Assembly (NCBI GenBank): GCA_018398585.1
Contig: JAGTTD010000007.1
Location: 9,389,320-9,453,319, forward strand
Length of the DNA stretch: 64,000 nucleotides
Source: Simmondsia chinensis
Taxonomy: Eukaryota > Streptophyta > Magnoliopsida > Caryophyllales > Simmondsiaceae
Direction: 5' to 3'
Positions 43,366 through 55,031 of the stretch are shown here, in pieces. The position numbers and the translations under genes were made by a program. Numbering within the stretch: position 1 is the stretch's first letter; every line of letters starts with the position of its first letter. The notes under the pieces are model-generated. The model searched no databases and was not told the origin of the DNA. It saw nothing but the letters and a program-made list of their open reading frames with translations.

Positions 43366-43505
43366 AGGTTGGGGGTCCTCGAAAATAATCTCCTATCAGG
43401 ATCCCACCTTGATGGGATAAGGCTATGTACACCCTACCTCTCCCAGACCCTGTACAAGCGGGAGCCCTTGAGGCACTGGGAATGTTGATGTTGATGTTGA
43501 CGTTG
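43366..43505 (+). repeat. LINE 3' tail shared with the 5S-headed SINE
   Basis: GGGGGTCCTCGAAAA, GGGATAAGGCTATGTACA and GCGGGAGCCCTTGAGGCACT, then (TTGATG)n. It corresponds block by block to 7098-7231 and partly to 15772-15823. Confidence 0.75.
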
Positions 43506-43794
43506 ACATGCAACATATATCACACAAATTTAACCAGGAAACGACTGGAACTTTAATTTTATTCTTTAATATATCAAAATTTACAGCATAAATTTGGATT
43601 TTCAAGACACTATTCCTAACATTTCATGGGAATGCTGACCAAGGTTCTAATCCAACAAATTCATGGAACCCAATAGAAGGATAATCAAATCCATGCTAAT
43701 GCGAGAATTGATCTTGCTCACCACACTAAGCCGACTCGTGATTGTTGGAGCCTTAGCATAGTATAACCCCAAACTCCTACCAATTGTCGACCTG

Positions 43795-43930
43795 AATGGC
43801 AATGTTGGAATTTCTTACATTTCCAGGTGAGGATGTGAAAACATGGATATACGAATGCGAATAATTATTTGTATTAATCGAGTAACCAATCAGGCTAAAT
43901 TGTAATTATATCGGCCGATGTGGAAGGGTT
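43795..43930 (+). pseudogene. Gag-like scrap (gypsy type suspected)
   Basis: One frame reads FPGEDVKTWIYECE before a stop. This resembles the F.G.D...W...CE signature at the start of gypsy gag proteins. It is very short, and no attached LTR or pol was found. Confidence 0.35.
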
Positions 43931-43989
43931 CACGCATTAATGGCACCAACAATACCTACACAAAAACATGACAAAATCACTTGGGTCAA

Positions 43990-44480
43990 GGGGTGTAAAT
44001 GGGCCAAGTTAAGTTGAGCACTACCTTGTTTGAACTCGAGCTCGATAGGACTTATCGTGCTCGAGTTCGAGCCGAGCTCTTATTGAGCATTTTCAACCTT
44101 TGTTCAAATTTGGTTCGATAAGATTTTAATATGTTCAATACTCGGCTCAGCTTGGCTCGTTAGGCTTATTGAGCCAAGTCGAGCTCATTATTGAGTCTAG
44201 GTCAGCTTAAAACTGAGCCAAGCTCGCTATTGATTCGAGCTTGCTGCTAAGCTGAGCATTTCAAATTAATATCGAGTCATTATTAAATCATTTTCAAACC
44301 AATACCAATTGTTAATGAGCCTTTAATGAGTTCATATCGAGCCTCTTAACGAACTCTTATCAAGCACTTATCGAACTGTTCGCAAATGTTAATGAGCCGA
44401 GCACACCCCTATTTGAACTCGGCTCATTAAGCTTATCGTGCTTGCTCGAACTTGGCTCATAATGAACACAAACAAATCCT
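43990..44480. mobile_element. GAGCTCG-rich hAT-type MITE, related to the copy at 1261
   Basis: It begins AGGGGTGTAAATGGGCC (about 43992). An inverse end GCACACCCCT occurs near 44399-44408. The interior is dense in GAGCTCG and GAGCCGAG motifs, as in the element at 1261-1686. A clear 8-bp TSD was not found, and similarity to the block at 61.4 kb continues beyond the inner end. Confidence 0.5.
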
Positions 44481-44865
44481 AATAGATTTCAAACATGAGT
44501 AGTTCAATGAATGTTTGGTTCATTTACTCCTATACTTGGGGCCAACGTAAACTTGGTGCTCTTGCATGATTTGGTAAAGTATATGAGGACCCTATGGTTG
44601 ACCCTTTGATGCTTTGTCAAACCAGATCAATTTAGGAGTACTTATATACATTTGATGCCCTATATGCTCACATCAATTTATGTGAGAAACATGTGACTAG
44701 GTTTTCTTAGTGGGATAAGGGAGGACATTGGAATGTCGGTTTGACTTTTCCTACAACTCTTGCAAGCAGACCCGAATAAGGTTCAATACTCCTGCATGAA
44801 CCTGAAACTACCCTCCTCTACCACGATCGTACCTTGTCATTTTTACCAATAACAATTACTCCTTC
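44481..44865. other. Unassigned spacer
   Basis: No reading frame, repeat end or RNA gene recognised. Confidence 0.4.
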
Positions 44866-45385
44866 TATTAGGAACAGTGTCCTGAAATCTAGATTTATTC
44901 TAGATATATTGTTTTAATTAATAAATAAAATTGAAGTTCCAGTCGTTTCCTAGTTAAGTTTGTGTATGTGAGCATTTATATTGCATGTGATTTTTTTTTG
45001 GAAACATCCATGAGATGGGTATAGTCCTCAGACTAAAATTTACATATTTGTTCTAAGTGGTTTATGAGACTAAGTCACATATAAAGTTGGAACAAATGGT
45101 ATGAATTGTTGTTTGAAAGACTCGTAGTGGAAGACAAGTTTGGACCACTTGTATGTTAAGACTATAACGTGACACTTTAAATGACTTGCCTTGGTCATGT
45201 GGATGGAGATCCAAAAGTGTTAGGTTAGTGTGTTTAATAAGATTGACACACTAAGTTGGACCATGTAGATTACTTATTTCTAGACTACTATCAGAGATGA
45301 GTGATTCATATTGTACTGTTTGAACGACGACTTTAAATCCTGAGGGTATTCTAGACTTGTGCGTGGAGCGTTAGTTACTTTGGTG
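44866..45385 (+). repeat. Element G left LTR, truncated
   Basis: It matches 46805-47325, including GTGTCCT.AAATCTA.ATTTAT, GAAAGACTCGTAG and TGACACTTTA.ATGACTTG. It ends abruptly at 45385, where integrase sequence begins. Confidence 0.8.
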
Positions 45386-46800
45386 AAAGGGACATAAGTC
45401 GGACACTTTGAAAAATTCAAGAGTAGAAATTTGAAGTTTAAAAGCTATTAGGTAAATAAGTTAAGTTACTTCGATAAGATCGAGGGGGTGAATAGTTTTC
45501 GGGTGAGTTTCTAGGTTTCCTAATTGCAAATGAGATAAGATCTCACCTTTCTACTCTGGGTACACCGCAGCAGAATGGTGTTACAAATAAAAGAAACAAT
45601 GACAGTCTTTTCTACAGTTCTTTTGATTAAAAAGGTTTTTGTAAATATAATGAAAAATACTTAGAGAAGCATTTTGCAAGTAAACTCTAAAAGCAAAAAT
45701 AAAATAGTATTATAAGAATTAAAAGAAAATGGCAATAATTCTAAACAGCTAGACATAACTCAAGACATAGTGGATGCATTAGATGCACCTACTAATAGGA
45801 ACGAGAATGTTCTAGGTACACGAGAGCTTAGGTGTGGTGGGAAGATTGTCAGGACACCTAACAGGTTCATAGCTGGAGCCGTAGTGGTTGACCGTGGCAT
45901 TGAATCTGATCCTTTTAGCCACAATGAAGCAATTAAGTGTTATAGTTTTGAGCAATTGGTTAAACAAACCATGCGTGTACAAACGACATTAAGAGAAAGT
46001 AGTGACTTTCTGGGTATTGTATGTCAACAATATACTACTCATTAGGAATGATATGGGGGTGTCATTAGCTATAAAGACTTGGTTGTCATGATAGCTCAAT
46101 ATGAAGGACATAGGAGAAACTAGCTCTACTCTTAGGATTAAGCTTCTGCGAGGTTGTAAGAGTAGAATGTTGGATCTTTCACTAGCCACTTATATTGACA
46201 AAATGTTGTCAAGGTATTATATGGAGAACTTTAAGAATGGTTTTTTTACCTTTTAGGCATGAAGTCCCTTTTTTTCTTTAGAGCAGTGTTCTATGGCACC
46301 TCAAGAGGAGCAATAGTTGAGGAATATTGCATATGCTTTGGTAGTGGGAGCCTCATGTATGCCATGTTGTGCACGAGACCAAACATTTGCTATGCTGTGG
46401 TATAGTAAGCAGGTGTCAATCTAACTCGGGTCCAATGCACTAGGTGGCAATGAAGCATTTTCTCTAGTACTTAAGAAGGACTAGAGATTATATGCTGATA
46501 TTTTAAAGTGACGAGCTGGTTCTAGTTGGATATATTATTTTAAGACTTCCAGTTAAATATATATGCCAGATGTTCGACATCTGGGCATGACTTTACCTTT
46601 GGAGTAGGAGCCATTAGTGAGAGGAATGTAAAGCAGTATTGTATTACCGACTTCACCATAAAGGCTAAATACGCTGTAGCTTTAGAAGCTGCTTAGAGGG
46701 CATGTTGGTTCAAATAGAATAATGACCTAGTAGACTTTTAGTTCATACACAAAAGACATGGGTATAAAGCTTGTCATAAATTAGATTTAGGACGAGTGGG
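45386..46800 (+). pseudogene. Element G integrase, RT and RNase H (heavily broken)
   Basis: In order: a short integrase piece (KGHKSDTLKNFKSR-like, then LGTPQQNGV-like sequence at 45555-45585), an open stretch 45770-46045 with the integrase-RT linker (RCGGKIVRTPNRFIAGAVVV, ESDPFSHNEAI), RT (MKDIGETSSTLRIKLLRG, DLSLATYIDKMLSRYYMEN) and RNase H remnants to about 46740. Many stops are present. The motifs are those of the long-LTR copia lineage. Confidence 0.75.
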
Positions 46801-46804
46801 AGAT

Positions 46805-48855
46805 TTTTAGAAATAGTGTCCTAAAATCTAAATTTATTATGTTAATATTATTTTATTAAAGAATAAAATTAAAATTCCAGTCCTTTTTTGTTAAATTTGT
46901 GTAAGTGAGCATTTATACTGCATGTGATTTTCTTTTTAGAAACATCCATTGGTGTAGTCCTAAAACTACAATTTACATGTTTGTTCTAAGTGGTTTATGA
47001 GATTAACCCACTGACAGACTTGGAACAAATGGTATGAATTGTTGTTTGAAAGACTCGTAGTCAAATTCAAGTTTGGATCACTTGTATGCTAAGACTATAA
47101 CGTGACACTTTAGATGACTTGTCTTGGCCATGTGAATAGTGAACCAAAAGTGTTATGTTGGTGTGTTTAATAAGATTGACACACTGAATTGGACCATGTA
47201 GATTACTTGTTTCTAGACTACTATCGAAGATAAGTGATTTATATTGTATTATTTGAACAATGACTCTAAATTCTGAGAGTATTCTGGACTTGTGCATGGA
47301 GCGTTAGTTACTTTGGTGTACTATAAGTAAGGTCTAAACGCACGACTGAATTCCCACATACATTGGGTAGCGGCGTGAAGTATGACAAGGATCAGATATT
47401 CAATATGGAATCTACAGTCTCTTATGAGATAAAGATATCCCCGTAGTTGATTCGCAGATATTTGAATAGTTCGAAAACTTTAGTCAAAGTATTCCAAGTG
47501 TTTGACATTTGGAATTTATACTATAAATATATTCAAGTATAAATGAATTATTCAGTGAAGGGCGAGTCCGTAACTAATGGAGAAGCTGTGAGAAGAATAA
47601 TGGTAGTGGTTATATTTATCCTTTGTCATGGACTTCTAGTAGAGGGGTTGTTGTCATCAATACAGTCTATTTGAAAAATATCGAATTAATAGTTTTAGCC
47701 CGGAGTGCAGTGATATTTATTTAGTGGAATTAAATCTCATTAAATAGTAATTAAATTATTTTATGATATGATTAATTTAACCTATTTGGAGTTAGATTTA
47801 AATTGTTCCTGAGGTCCCTGCGTAACCCTCTATATTTATCACCACTGAAAAAATATTAAAGAATTCATGAGATGAATTATTTATCCATGAGATGGGTATA
47901 TTAATTTGCCAAACCTTTTTCATAAGATGAATAAAACTTGAAAATTATAAAATAAAATAATTTAAAAAAATTAAAGTTCATAAGATGAATTTTTACATGT
48001 GGAAAACAAAGGAAAAACAAAAAAAAAAGAAAAAAAAAATAAAAATCGTATCTACACAACTCGCCATCCGTGGCTAACGCAAGCAACCAATCAACGCGCG
48101 ACACATGTCGCGCACTGGGCTGCTTGATGGGGAGGAATCCGCGTGCTCATGATCCTACCAATCGCAGGCCGACTATGGCACACGGTAGTAAATAAATAAC
48201 ATGCGATTTCCCTGTGCATGAAACTATGCATTTTGGCTTATGGCTGTGTTAAATGCTGCGTTTCATTTTAAGCTAGCAATCCCCCATCAAAAAATCAAGG
48301 GTTTTTCGCTCCAGTGTTCTATTATAAATAGATGTACCTGTTCCATAGGTTTGTCATTCAATTGAAATAAATTATTTTGGGTTTTTGAAATTGTTTTGGA
48401 GACCTAATTGGAGAAAAAAAATTTTCTATTAAAGTTTTTCTTTCCTAGTTTAATATTTTTCGGAGCCCACCCTCCGGACAATTCGAGGTCATTGCGTAGA
48501 AGATCGCGGGGTCTCGATTTTGTAGATTATTATTATTATTTTCTGGTTTCTTATTTTGGAGCAAATCCTAGTATGTTCTTCTTTCCTTCGCTTTTAGTTT
48601 TCTCTTTTCTATTTATTTATAGTATTCATTATTATACCTGTTTAAGCTTATGTATTGTTATGAATGTATTAGAGTAAAAAACCTGTAGATCTAAATTAAG
48701 AATTTAGATCTGTAAATTTAAATTATGAATTTAAATATGTAGATTTAAAATTAGAAATTTTAAATCAACCCTAGGTTTAGATTTATGAATCCTAAACCCG
48801 TTCCGCTGTGCAAATTTTATAAAATTTGGGAGAATTTTTGAAATTCGTCCCAACA
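46805..48855 (+). repeat. Element G full LTR
   Basis: 2,051 bp. It is preceded by the purine-rich GAGTGGGAGAT, has a TATAAATAGA box (about 48324-48333) and ends in CCCAACA. It contains the palindrome at 48096-48113. Confidence 0.8.
48096..48113. promoter_or_regulatory. Palindrome in LTR G
   Basis: 7-bp arms GCGCGAC and GTCGCGC around ACAT, about 220 bp upstream of the TATA box. It holds the same relative place as the palindromes in LTRs F and H but has different arm sequences. Confidence 0.5.
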
Positions 48856-48978
48856 ACTGATATTAGGGCAAATGGTTTATAGAGATAAACCTATTCTTGG
48901 GAATTCTTGCACTGAGGTGTCACTACAGCATGACTCTCCGACCGGGGGCGTAGATAGAGAGAAAAGTCTCCTACTTTA
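48856..48978 (+). promoter_or_regulatory. Element G PBS and leader start
   Basis: ACTGATATTAGGGC (48856-48869) is a decayed initiator-Met tRNA site directly after the LTR. About 110 bp of leader follows before sequence J begins. Confidence 0.6.
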
Positions 48979-48984
48979 AGTGCT

Positions 48985-49460
48985 CTAATAGGTACTCCTT
49001 GTTGTGACCATGGTTGAAAAATTGTGAACCCAACGATGAGTATCAGAGTTTGTTTTTCCAACTAAATTTACATTTTTCCCCGATAGAAAGAACTTGGACT
49101 CTAACACATCTTGAATTCGATGATATCTTCTACTAATGTTCTTGGTTCGATAATGATAAGTGGCATTCTTGACAAGGTAGATGACACTCTGACGATGACA
49201 ATATAAAACATATTTTTCTTGTTTCATACCTAGGTTCTGCAAGAAATTCATCGTCTAGCTTCAAATGTTGCATTGTACTCGAACGTACTCGATCTCAGTA
49301 GTTGACAATGCAACACATTTTTGCAACTTTGATTGCCAAGACAGGGCTCCCCTTGCGAATGTCATTAAGGAATCAACATCTCCAGACATATATGCATTTG
49401 TGTAACTAGCTAACATAGGTTGTTCTGGGTCAAAACATAAACACACATTGGAAGTACCTC
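48985..49460 (-). pseudogene. Element J RNase H (broken)
   Basis: Frames 49446-49261 (DPEQPMLASYTNAYMSGDVD, GALSWQSKLQKCVALSTTEI) and 49251-48985 (LYCHRQSVIYLVKNATYHYR, RYHRIQDVLE) cover copia RNase H. The motif normally DSQSA is HRQSV here, so a catalytic Asp is lost in addition to the frame break. Confidence 0.75.
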
Positions 49461-50475
49461 ATGGATACTGCAAGATCCATTTTACAGCTACCCAATGATC
49501 TTTACCTGATTTTGACATAAAGTGGCTAACAATCCCAACGGCATGTGCAATGTCCGATCTAGTGTAGACCATGGCATACATCAAGCTTCCCACAGCTGAT
49601 GCATAGGGAACGTTCATCGTCTCTTCTCCATCTTTCTCACTTGCAGGACACTAATCTTAAGTCAACCTCATATGGCCTACAAGTGGAGAACTCATGCGTT
49701 TAGCCTTGTTCAGGTTGAACTCTCTAACAGCTTCTCAATTTATCTTTTTTGTGAAAGCCACAACTTCTTATTTATTCTGTCATGAATGATCTTCATGCCA
49801 AAGTTTTGCTTTGATGGGCCAACCTCCTTCATTGCAACGGACTTACTCAATTCACTCTTCAGGTTAGCGATCTTTTTTGCATCACAACCTACAATCAACA
49901 TATCGTCAACCTAAAGTAGGAGAATAAGAAAATCACCCTTAGCATAGTTCTTCACAAACACACAATAATCGCATGTGTTTTGTGGAAGCCATGAACAACC
50001 ATGAATGACTCAAATTTCCTGTACCACTGCCGAAGTGCTTGTTTCAATCCATACAAGCTCTTCTTCAACTGGCATACAAGATTCTCCTTCCCTTTAAACT
50101 AAAAACCCTTAGGTTGCTTCATGTAGATCTCTTCCTCTAGATCAAAAATGCAGTCTTCACATCAAGTTGTTCGACCTCTAAATCCATGTTAGTAGTCAAA
50201 ACAAGAACAAATCTAATTGAAGACATCTTCACAACTGGAGAAAAGATCTCATCAAAGTTAATGCCTTTCTTCTGATTGAAACCCTTCACAACGAATCTTC
50301 CCTTGTGCCTTGGTTGTGTGCAATTTTCTTTAGTCTTCAATTTGAACACCCACTTGTTCTTGGGTGCTTTCTTTCCTTTAGGCAACTTCAAAAGGTCAAA
50401 AGTGTGATTCTCATGCAGGGACTTCATCTCATCTTGTATGGCACTGTACCACTCATCATGGTTCACATGTAACAT
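49461..50475 (-). pseudogene. Element J reverse transcriptase (broken)
   Basis: The frame 50475-50137 is open and holds the N-terminal RT part (DEWYSAIQDEMKSLHENHTF, KNKWVFKLKTKE, GRFVVKGFNQKKGINFDEIF, LEVEQLDVKTAFL). Further down, palm and thumb motifs are readable only with stops (for example a LLLQVDDMLIVG-like stretch near 49910). Confidence 0.75.
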
Positions 50476-50559
50476 AGCCTCCTCATAGCTCTATAGTTCT
50501 CCCTCCTCAGTTAACATCACCAACTCATGTGTTGAATATCTAGTAGAAGACTGGATCCA

Positions 50560-51660
50560 TCTCTGGTAGATCTCCTCAACTGAGTCTTTACTGGTGGCTT
50601 CGTAGGATCTGTATCATCGTCATTTTCTTAAACAACTCCTCTATCGTTATCATGCTCAGTAAGAGCTAAAATTAGGTCTGAGTTGACACTGACACCTGAA
50701 GAAGACTCAAGTTGCTTTGTCTTCTCATGGTCTTTAATGGTTTCCTTCCAAAAGAAAATGACATCTCTGCTTCTTGTCATTTTTCTATCAATTGGATCCA
50801 GTAAAATGCACTGCTTCGTTTTACTATCAAGCTTAGATCTCTCATCTCTAGGTATATGTACAAAGGCTTTCCACCCGAAGACTCTCAAATGCCTGTATGA
50901 AACATCTTTCCCTGTCCAAACCCTCTTAGGAACATCACCTTCAAGTGGAACTTAAAAAGAAAGGTTAGTCGGGTACACAACAGTCATCACTACCTCTGCC
51001 CAAAAGAACTTTGGCAGCATTGCATGAGAGAGCATACAACAAAACCTCTCTTCAATTGTTCTGTTTATTCTCTCTGCAACTCCATTCAACTGAGTAGACT
51101 TTGGAACTGTTTTCTGAAGCTTGATCCCACTCTTTTTGCAGTATTCTTCAAACCTACCCCTGTAATGTCCACCATTGTCTGCTTTGACATACTTTACCTT
51201 CTACCAGTTTCCCTTTCAACTTTGGCATGAAACTTCTTAAATGCTTCTAGAACCCGGTCTTTGCTTTTTAACACAAAAACCCACTTTTTTAGAATGGTCA
51301 TTAATAAAGGTAACAAAATAGTATGCACTACCATGCGATCTTTCCTTCATAGAGCAAACATCAGTATGAACAAGATCTAACACATTCTTTCTTCTAGATG
51401 GGGTCAAAGTATGAAATGCAGCTCTATATTGCTATCCCGCTAAGCAATCAACATAAGGTTTTAGAGGTACGCTGTTCACATCAGGGAGGAGCTGCTTTCT
51501 AGCTAGCATATGCATGACCTTTTCACTCATGTGGCCAAGTCTTTGGTACCACAAATCAATGAAGGAATCATCAGCAACGTTTGCCTCTCCTCTGCAAAGC
51601 TTAGCTTATAGCACATAAAGGGATCTCTACTTCTGACCTCGAGCCACTATCAACTTTCCT
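50560..51660 (-). pseudogene. Element J integrase (broken)
   Basis: The frame 50888-50628 gives the C-terminal domain (MRVFGWKAFVHIPRDERSKL, CILLDPIDRKMTRSRDVIFF). The core around 51,000-51,400 reads in several frames (RINRTIEERFC-like, VCSMKERSHGSAYYFVTFI-like). The zinc half lies near 51,450-51,600. Confidence 0.65.
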
Positions 51661-52827
51661 CTAGAGAGTTTCCACTTCCCAACACTGAGCATAACCATCA
51701 TCATCGAGCATCCCAGCCAAAATCAAGTTCAAGCGAATATCAAGCAGCATGTCTGACATCCATGTGGACTAGCCTGCAACTAGTGGAAGTATCTAAACAA
51801 ACAGAACCCACACCGGTGATCTTACACAGGCCTTCATTCCTCATCCTTAAATAACCAAGGTAACCATTAGTGTAGAACGAGAACTAATCCACACGTGTAA
51901 TCAAATGATAAGATGCACCACAATCAATCACCTAGGTGTAGTCATCACATGCAATATTAAGGCAACCCTGATCAACACCAAAAAACAAATCCCTATAATG
52001 GCTGTCGTATTTTTCTCATTTTGCTGTTTCTCATAATGGCCATCTTTATCGTTCCTCTCTTTAGATTTGTCATGCTTCATTTTTCTGCAAAATGGCTTCT
52101 TACAATAATGACGGATGATCCCACTTCTCGATTTTAATCTCCCCTTAGATTTATCTCTATTATGAGAATTTTTGTTCTGATTTCTGCCCCTGTTTTGATT
52201 CTCTTTGATATTTACATTTGAAGAAATGGAAGAATTATGCTTCTTCTCTTTTCGTCTATCTTCTTCGTCAATCAAGAAAGCTCGCACCATATCCAACGTG
52301 AGCTTGCCACTAGGTGCAGAATTACTCAATGACACCTGCAATGTCTCCCAACTATGTGGCATAGAACTCAACAACAATAGAGCCTACAACTCATCATCAA
52401 GTTTAAAATCCATACTAGACATTTGATTAACAAGACCCTTAAAAACATTTAGATGATCTACAATGTTTTTCCCATCTCTATATTGAAGCTTAACAAGTTT
52501 CTTCACTACAGAAGTTTTTTTCAAGGCTATTTTTTCGCTCAAACATCAAATCAAGCCTTTCCCAAAGCTTAACCGCATTAGTCTCATAACATACCGACTG
52601 GTAAATAAACGGGTCAATAAATTGTTTAATCATTCCTACGGTCTTTCTGTTCAATAATTTTCATTCATCATCACTTTTTTCCATCTGGCTTGGTCTTATT
52701 AAAGATTTCTTCACGCAATTATTTAACAAATTGGTTGTTTCCATACGACTTTTCTAATAACCATATTATTAAATTTTAGTATGGGAATTAAAGCATTATT
52801 ATTACTACTTCCTTGATTCCCTTCCAT
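51661..52827 (-). pseudogene. Element J gag and protease (broken)
   Basis: An ATG at 52827 (MEGNQGSSNN) starts a degraded gag. The frame 52377-51928 holds SSMPHSWETLQVSLSNSAPS, LTLDMVRAFLIDEEDRRKEK, a Lys/Asn/Arg-rich stretch and a damaged zinc-knuckle region (RHYCKKPFCRKMKHDKSKER). Protease-like VIDCGASYHL (DTG to DCG) lies near 51,930-51,900. Confidence 0.7.
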
Positions 52828-52867
52828 CTCAATCAATACTAGAAGTCACCAAAGGCCTAACCTAAAC

Positions 52868-52879
52868 TCTTATACCAAT
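52868..52879 (-). promoter_or_regulatory. Element J primer-binding site
   Basis: The sense strand reads ATTGGTATAAGAG directly after the LTR end CCCCAACA, an initiator-Met tRNA site with one change. Confidence 0.7.
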
Positions 52880-53580
52880 TGTTGGGGAAAATAATCTATT
52901 TCCCTCTTTGTGTTAATCAAATGGCAATCACAAAAAATCACAATCAAGAATGGAACAATAATAAAAAAATCAATCTACAAGCAAACAAAAGGAGGCAATC
53001 GATTTTTACGTGGAAAACCCCTCCAATGCAAAGGGGAAAAACCATGGGACAGTCAATAAATGGTACATTCTTCCACTATCACCAATCACAAGTGGGTACA
53101 ACCAATTTATCTTCTCTAGGGCAAGATAGAGACATACAAATTACCAAGAATGTTCTTGGAACTACAAATCTCCCAAAAATCTCACCCTAAAGTGGAAAAC
53201 ATCAAAATTCGTATGGAAATTAGAGCTATGCGAAATAACGACATTGGAGAGGTCAAATGATGATCCAAACTTTGGATATGAAGATTAATATAGCAAGAAC
53301 AACGTGCTAAAATTTCATCTCAATCAAAGAATATTTGAGCATCTATCGGGGTTGGAGAAATTTCTGCATAACTTTTCTCTCTCTGCGATTTTCACTCTCT
53401 ACCTCTTTGTTTTTTCTGTAGTATTTTTACTGAATCTTCCAGCCCTCAAGCACCCTAATTTCAGCCCTTATTCTGACGTATTTTGAGTATAAACATATTG
53501 GGCCAAAAGCAAGAAAGTAAGCCTAATTAAAACTAGGCTTCTTCCTCCACATTAGAGGGACTACCCAACTGTTATTTACA
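52880..53580 (-). repeat. Element J 5' LTR (probable)
   Basis: It runs from a likely sense start TGTAAATAACAG (53580) to CCCCAACA (52880). With no second copy in the window the outer limit is a judgement from the TG..CA ends. Confidence 0.5.
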
Positions 53581-55031
53581 ATAGAGCCTCGAATCCTTTT
53601 ACCATTGAGACTTATGGAGTCGATACTGTGCTCTTTCACTCTTTGTTTAACCTTATTTTTGGACAATAATTGATTATATCTGTGGGACATGGGTCTATAT
53701 GTTGATAGACAATACTAAACCCTCAAATGTTTATGAATTTTTGTGAGATCAAAAAGCAGTTTGGACTTAGTGTTCAAAAGGTGAGGAGTGATACTCACTG
53801 GGAGATCTATACAACCTTTTTACAATGATAATGGGATATAATACACAAAATCTCTTGTGTGTGGATGCGTTAACAAAATGACTGGATTGAGCGAAGACAT
53901 ATACACCTCTTTGATGTAGCCTAGGCACTTTGTTTTTAACCAAATCTCCCTTTAAGTTCTTAGGGAGAATGTGAGTTGACAGCTTATGAACATACCCAAA
54001 GATCATCAAGTCATTGGTTCCAAATGGGTCTATCATAACAAGAAAGACAAAGATGGTAATGTGGTGGGAAACAATAAAATGTAAACCCGTAAGGTTTATC
54101 CTTCCATGATTAAAGCATTTAGCGAGAAGAAATAAATGGAGTTTAGAGACCAAGTCAAAGCCATCCAATTTAGGAGCAATATTTATACAAATTAATTTAT
54201 GAGTTAGTCTCAGCACTACTCCTAGGTCATGGAGTTAGGCTTCTTAGCATTGGAAAGAGGCATGTCACCCTAAACTTGGTGAACTAGAGATTTTTCAGGA
54301 GGGTTTGGTGAGGCTGTATTGGCAGAGATGGTGAGAGAATGTGAGATTATCTTTGTTTTCTTCTTCAGAATCAAACTTAGTTCATTCATGGAAACGACAT
54401 TGAGCTTTATTTCTCCTTGTGCTATTAAGAATAACTCGAATTTGGTTTTTAGAGAAAAACTTAAATTGGGTTTTTTGTGAAATTTTAAGTTTCTGACAGA
54501 ATTGACGCAGTAAATCTAGATATGTCGGTTTTTTCAGACGACAAATATTAGTCTAACCCACACCCTTAAACAACTCATAAATCTACTAAATGATTCCATC
54601 TTCCCAATCTGAAAACCAAAACTCGCAATCAACACGTCCTTTTTGAAGAAGTGATTTATGAATTTATCACACTAGGAGCTCTTGAAGAAGAAGCACCATC
54701 TTTGTGCAGGAATCTTCTCTTGGATTGTGCCTCCATTCTTCTAGAATGTCCCATCGCCTAAAATTTTGAAGACAGTTGGGGGTCTTGTTTGAAGTGAAGG
54801 TTAGGGGTTGAGTGGAGAAATGTGAATTTGAGATTTAACCAGCTTTGTTGAAGAAAACAAAGATAGAAGAAACTAAGTGCATTTCAGAAGTGAATGAGCA
54901 AAACTAATTGAAGAAAAGTAAACAAATTGGAGAGAAAAATAAGAGTTTTGAATATGGAGAAAAAGATTTTGAAGAAATGAACTCTTTTGGCAAAAATCCA
55001 AAATTATGATGTTGAAATGATGGTTAAAACC
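53581..55031. other. Spacer with a copia RT scrap
   Basis: The plus strand at about 53,965-54,080 reads MNIPKDHQVIGSKWVYHNKK followed by DKDGNVVGN, a copia RT entry motif. Stops follow, and no LTR or partner domains are attached. The rest of the stretch shows no gene. Confidence 0.55.

Larger units (their letters stand above)
42331..43505 (+). mobile_element. 5'-truncated LINE (RTE-like) in LTR H
   Basis: Flanked by a 15-bp duplication, acatgcaacatat(g/a)t (42316-42330 and 43506-43520). Around 42,600-42,730 the plus strand gives CKQLHITNRKSGRGQPKKRW and then QQCLAYLNL with RDGHR, matching the C-terminal GRP.K.W..........L.L....A.DR segment of plant RTE-clade LINE polymerases, with stops. A 3' UTR with a (CT)n run follows, ending in a tail shared with the SINE at 7.0 kb. 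The upstream RT and endonuclease are absent. Confidence 0.65.
40570..43621 (-). mobile_element. Solo LTR H (long-LTR copia family), split by a LINE
   Basis: On the minus strand it runs from TGTTAGGAATAGTGTC (43621) to ..CATCCCAATA (40570), interrupted at 42331-43505. The joined length is about 1.86 kb. The flanks ttcca (40565-40569) and tttca (43622-43626) fit a TSD with one change. It shares long blocks with LTRs G (opposite orientation) and F. No interior is attached. Confidence 0.7.
44866..48869 (+). mobile_element. Copia element G (long LTRs), internally deleted
   Basis: Plus strand. A truncated first LTR (44866-45385), a damaged integrase-RT-RNase H interior (45386-46800), then a full-length LTR (46805-48855) followed by its own primer-binding site and leader. 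The first LTR joins directly to integrase, so part of that LTR, the leader, gag and protease have been deleted. A PBS after the right-hand LTR means a second interior once followed. LTR size and the TGGGAGA.T.TTAG junction resemble the SIRE/Maximus type. Confidence 0.75.
48979..53580 (-). mobile_element. Copia element J, 3' end missing
   Basis: Minus strand. It has a probable 5' LTR (52880-53580), an initiator-Met PBS, then gag, integrase, RT and RNase H fragments to 48985. No polypurine tract or 3' LTR is present; the element stops where the element G leader begins. All genes are broken. Confidence 0.75.

Noticed and set aside
53767..54216. 149-codon minus-strand gene
   Set aside because: It lies opposite a plus-strand copia RT motif and has no domain of its own.
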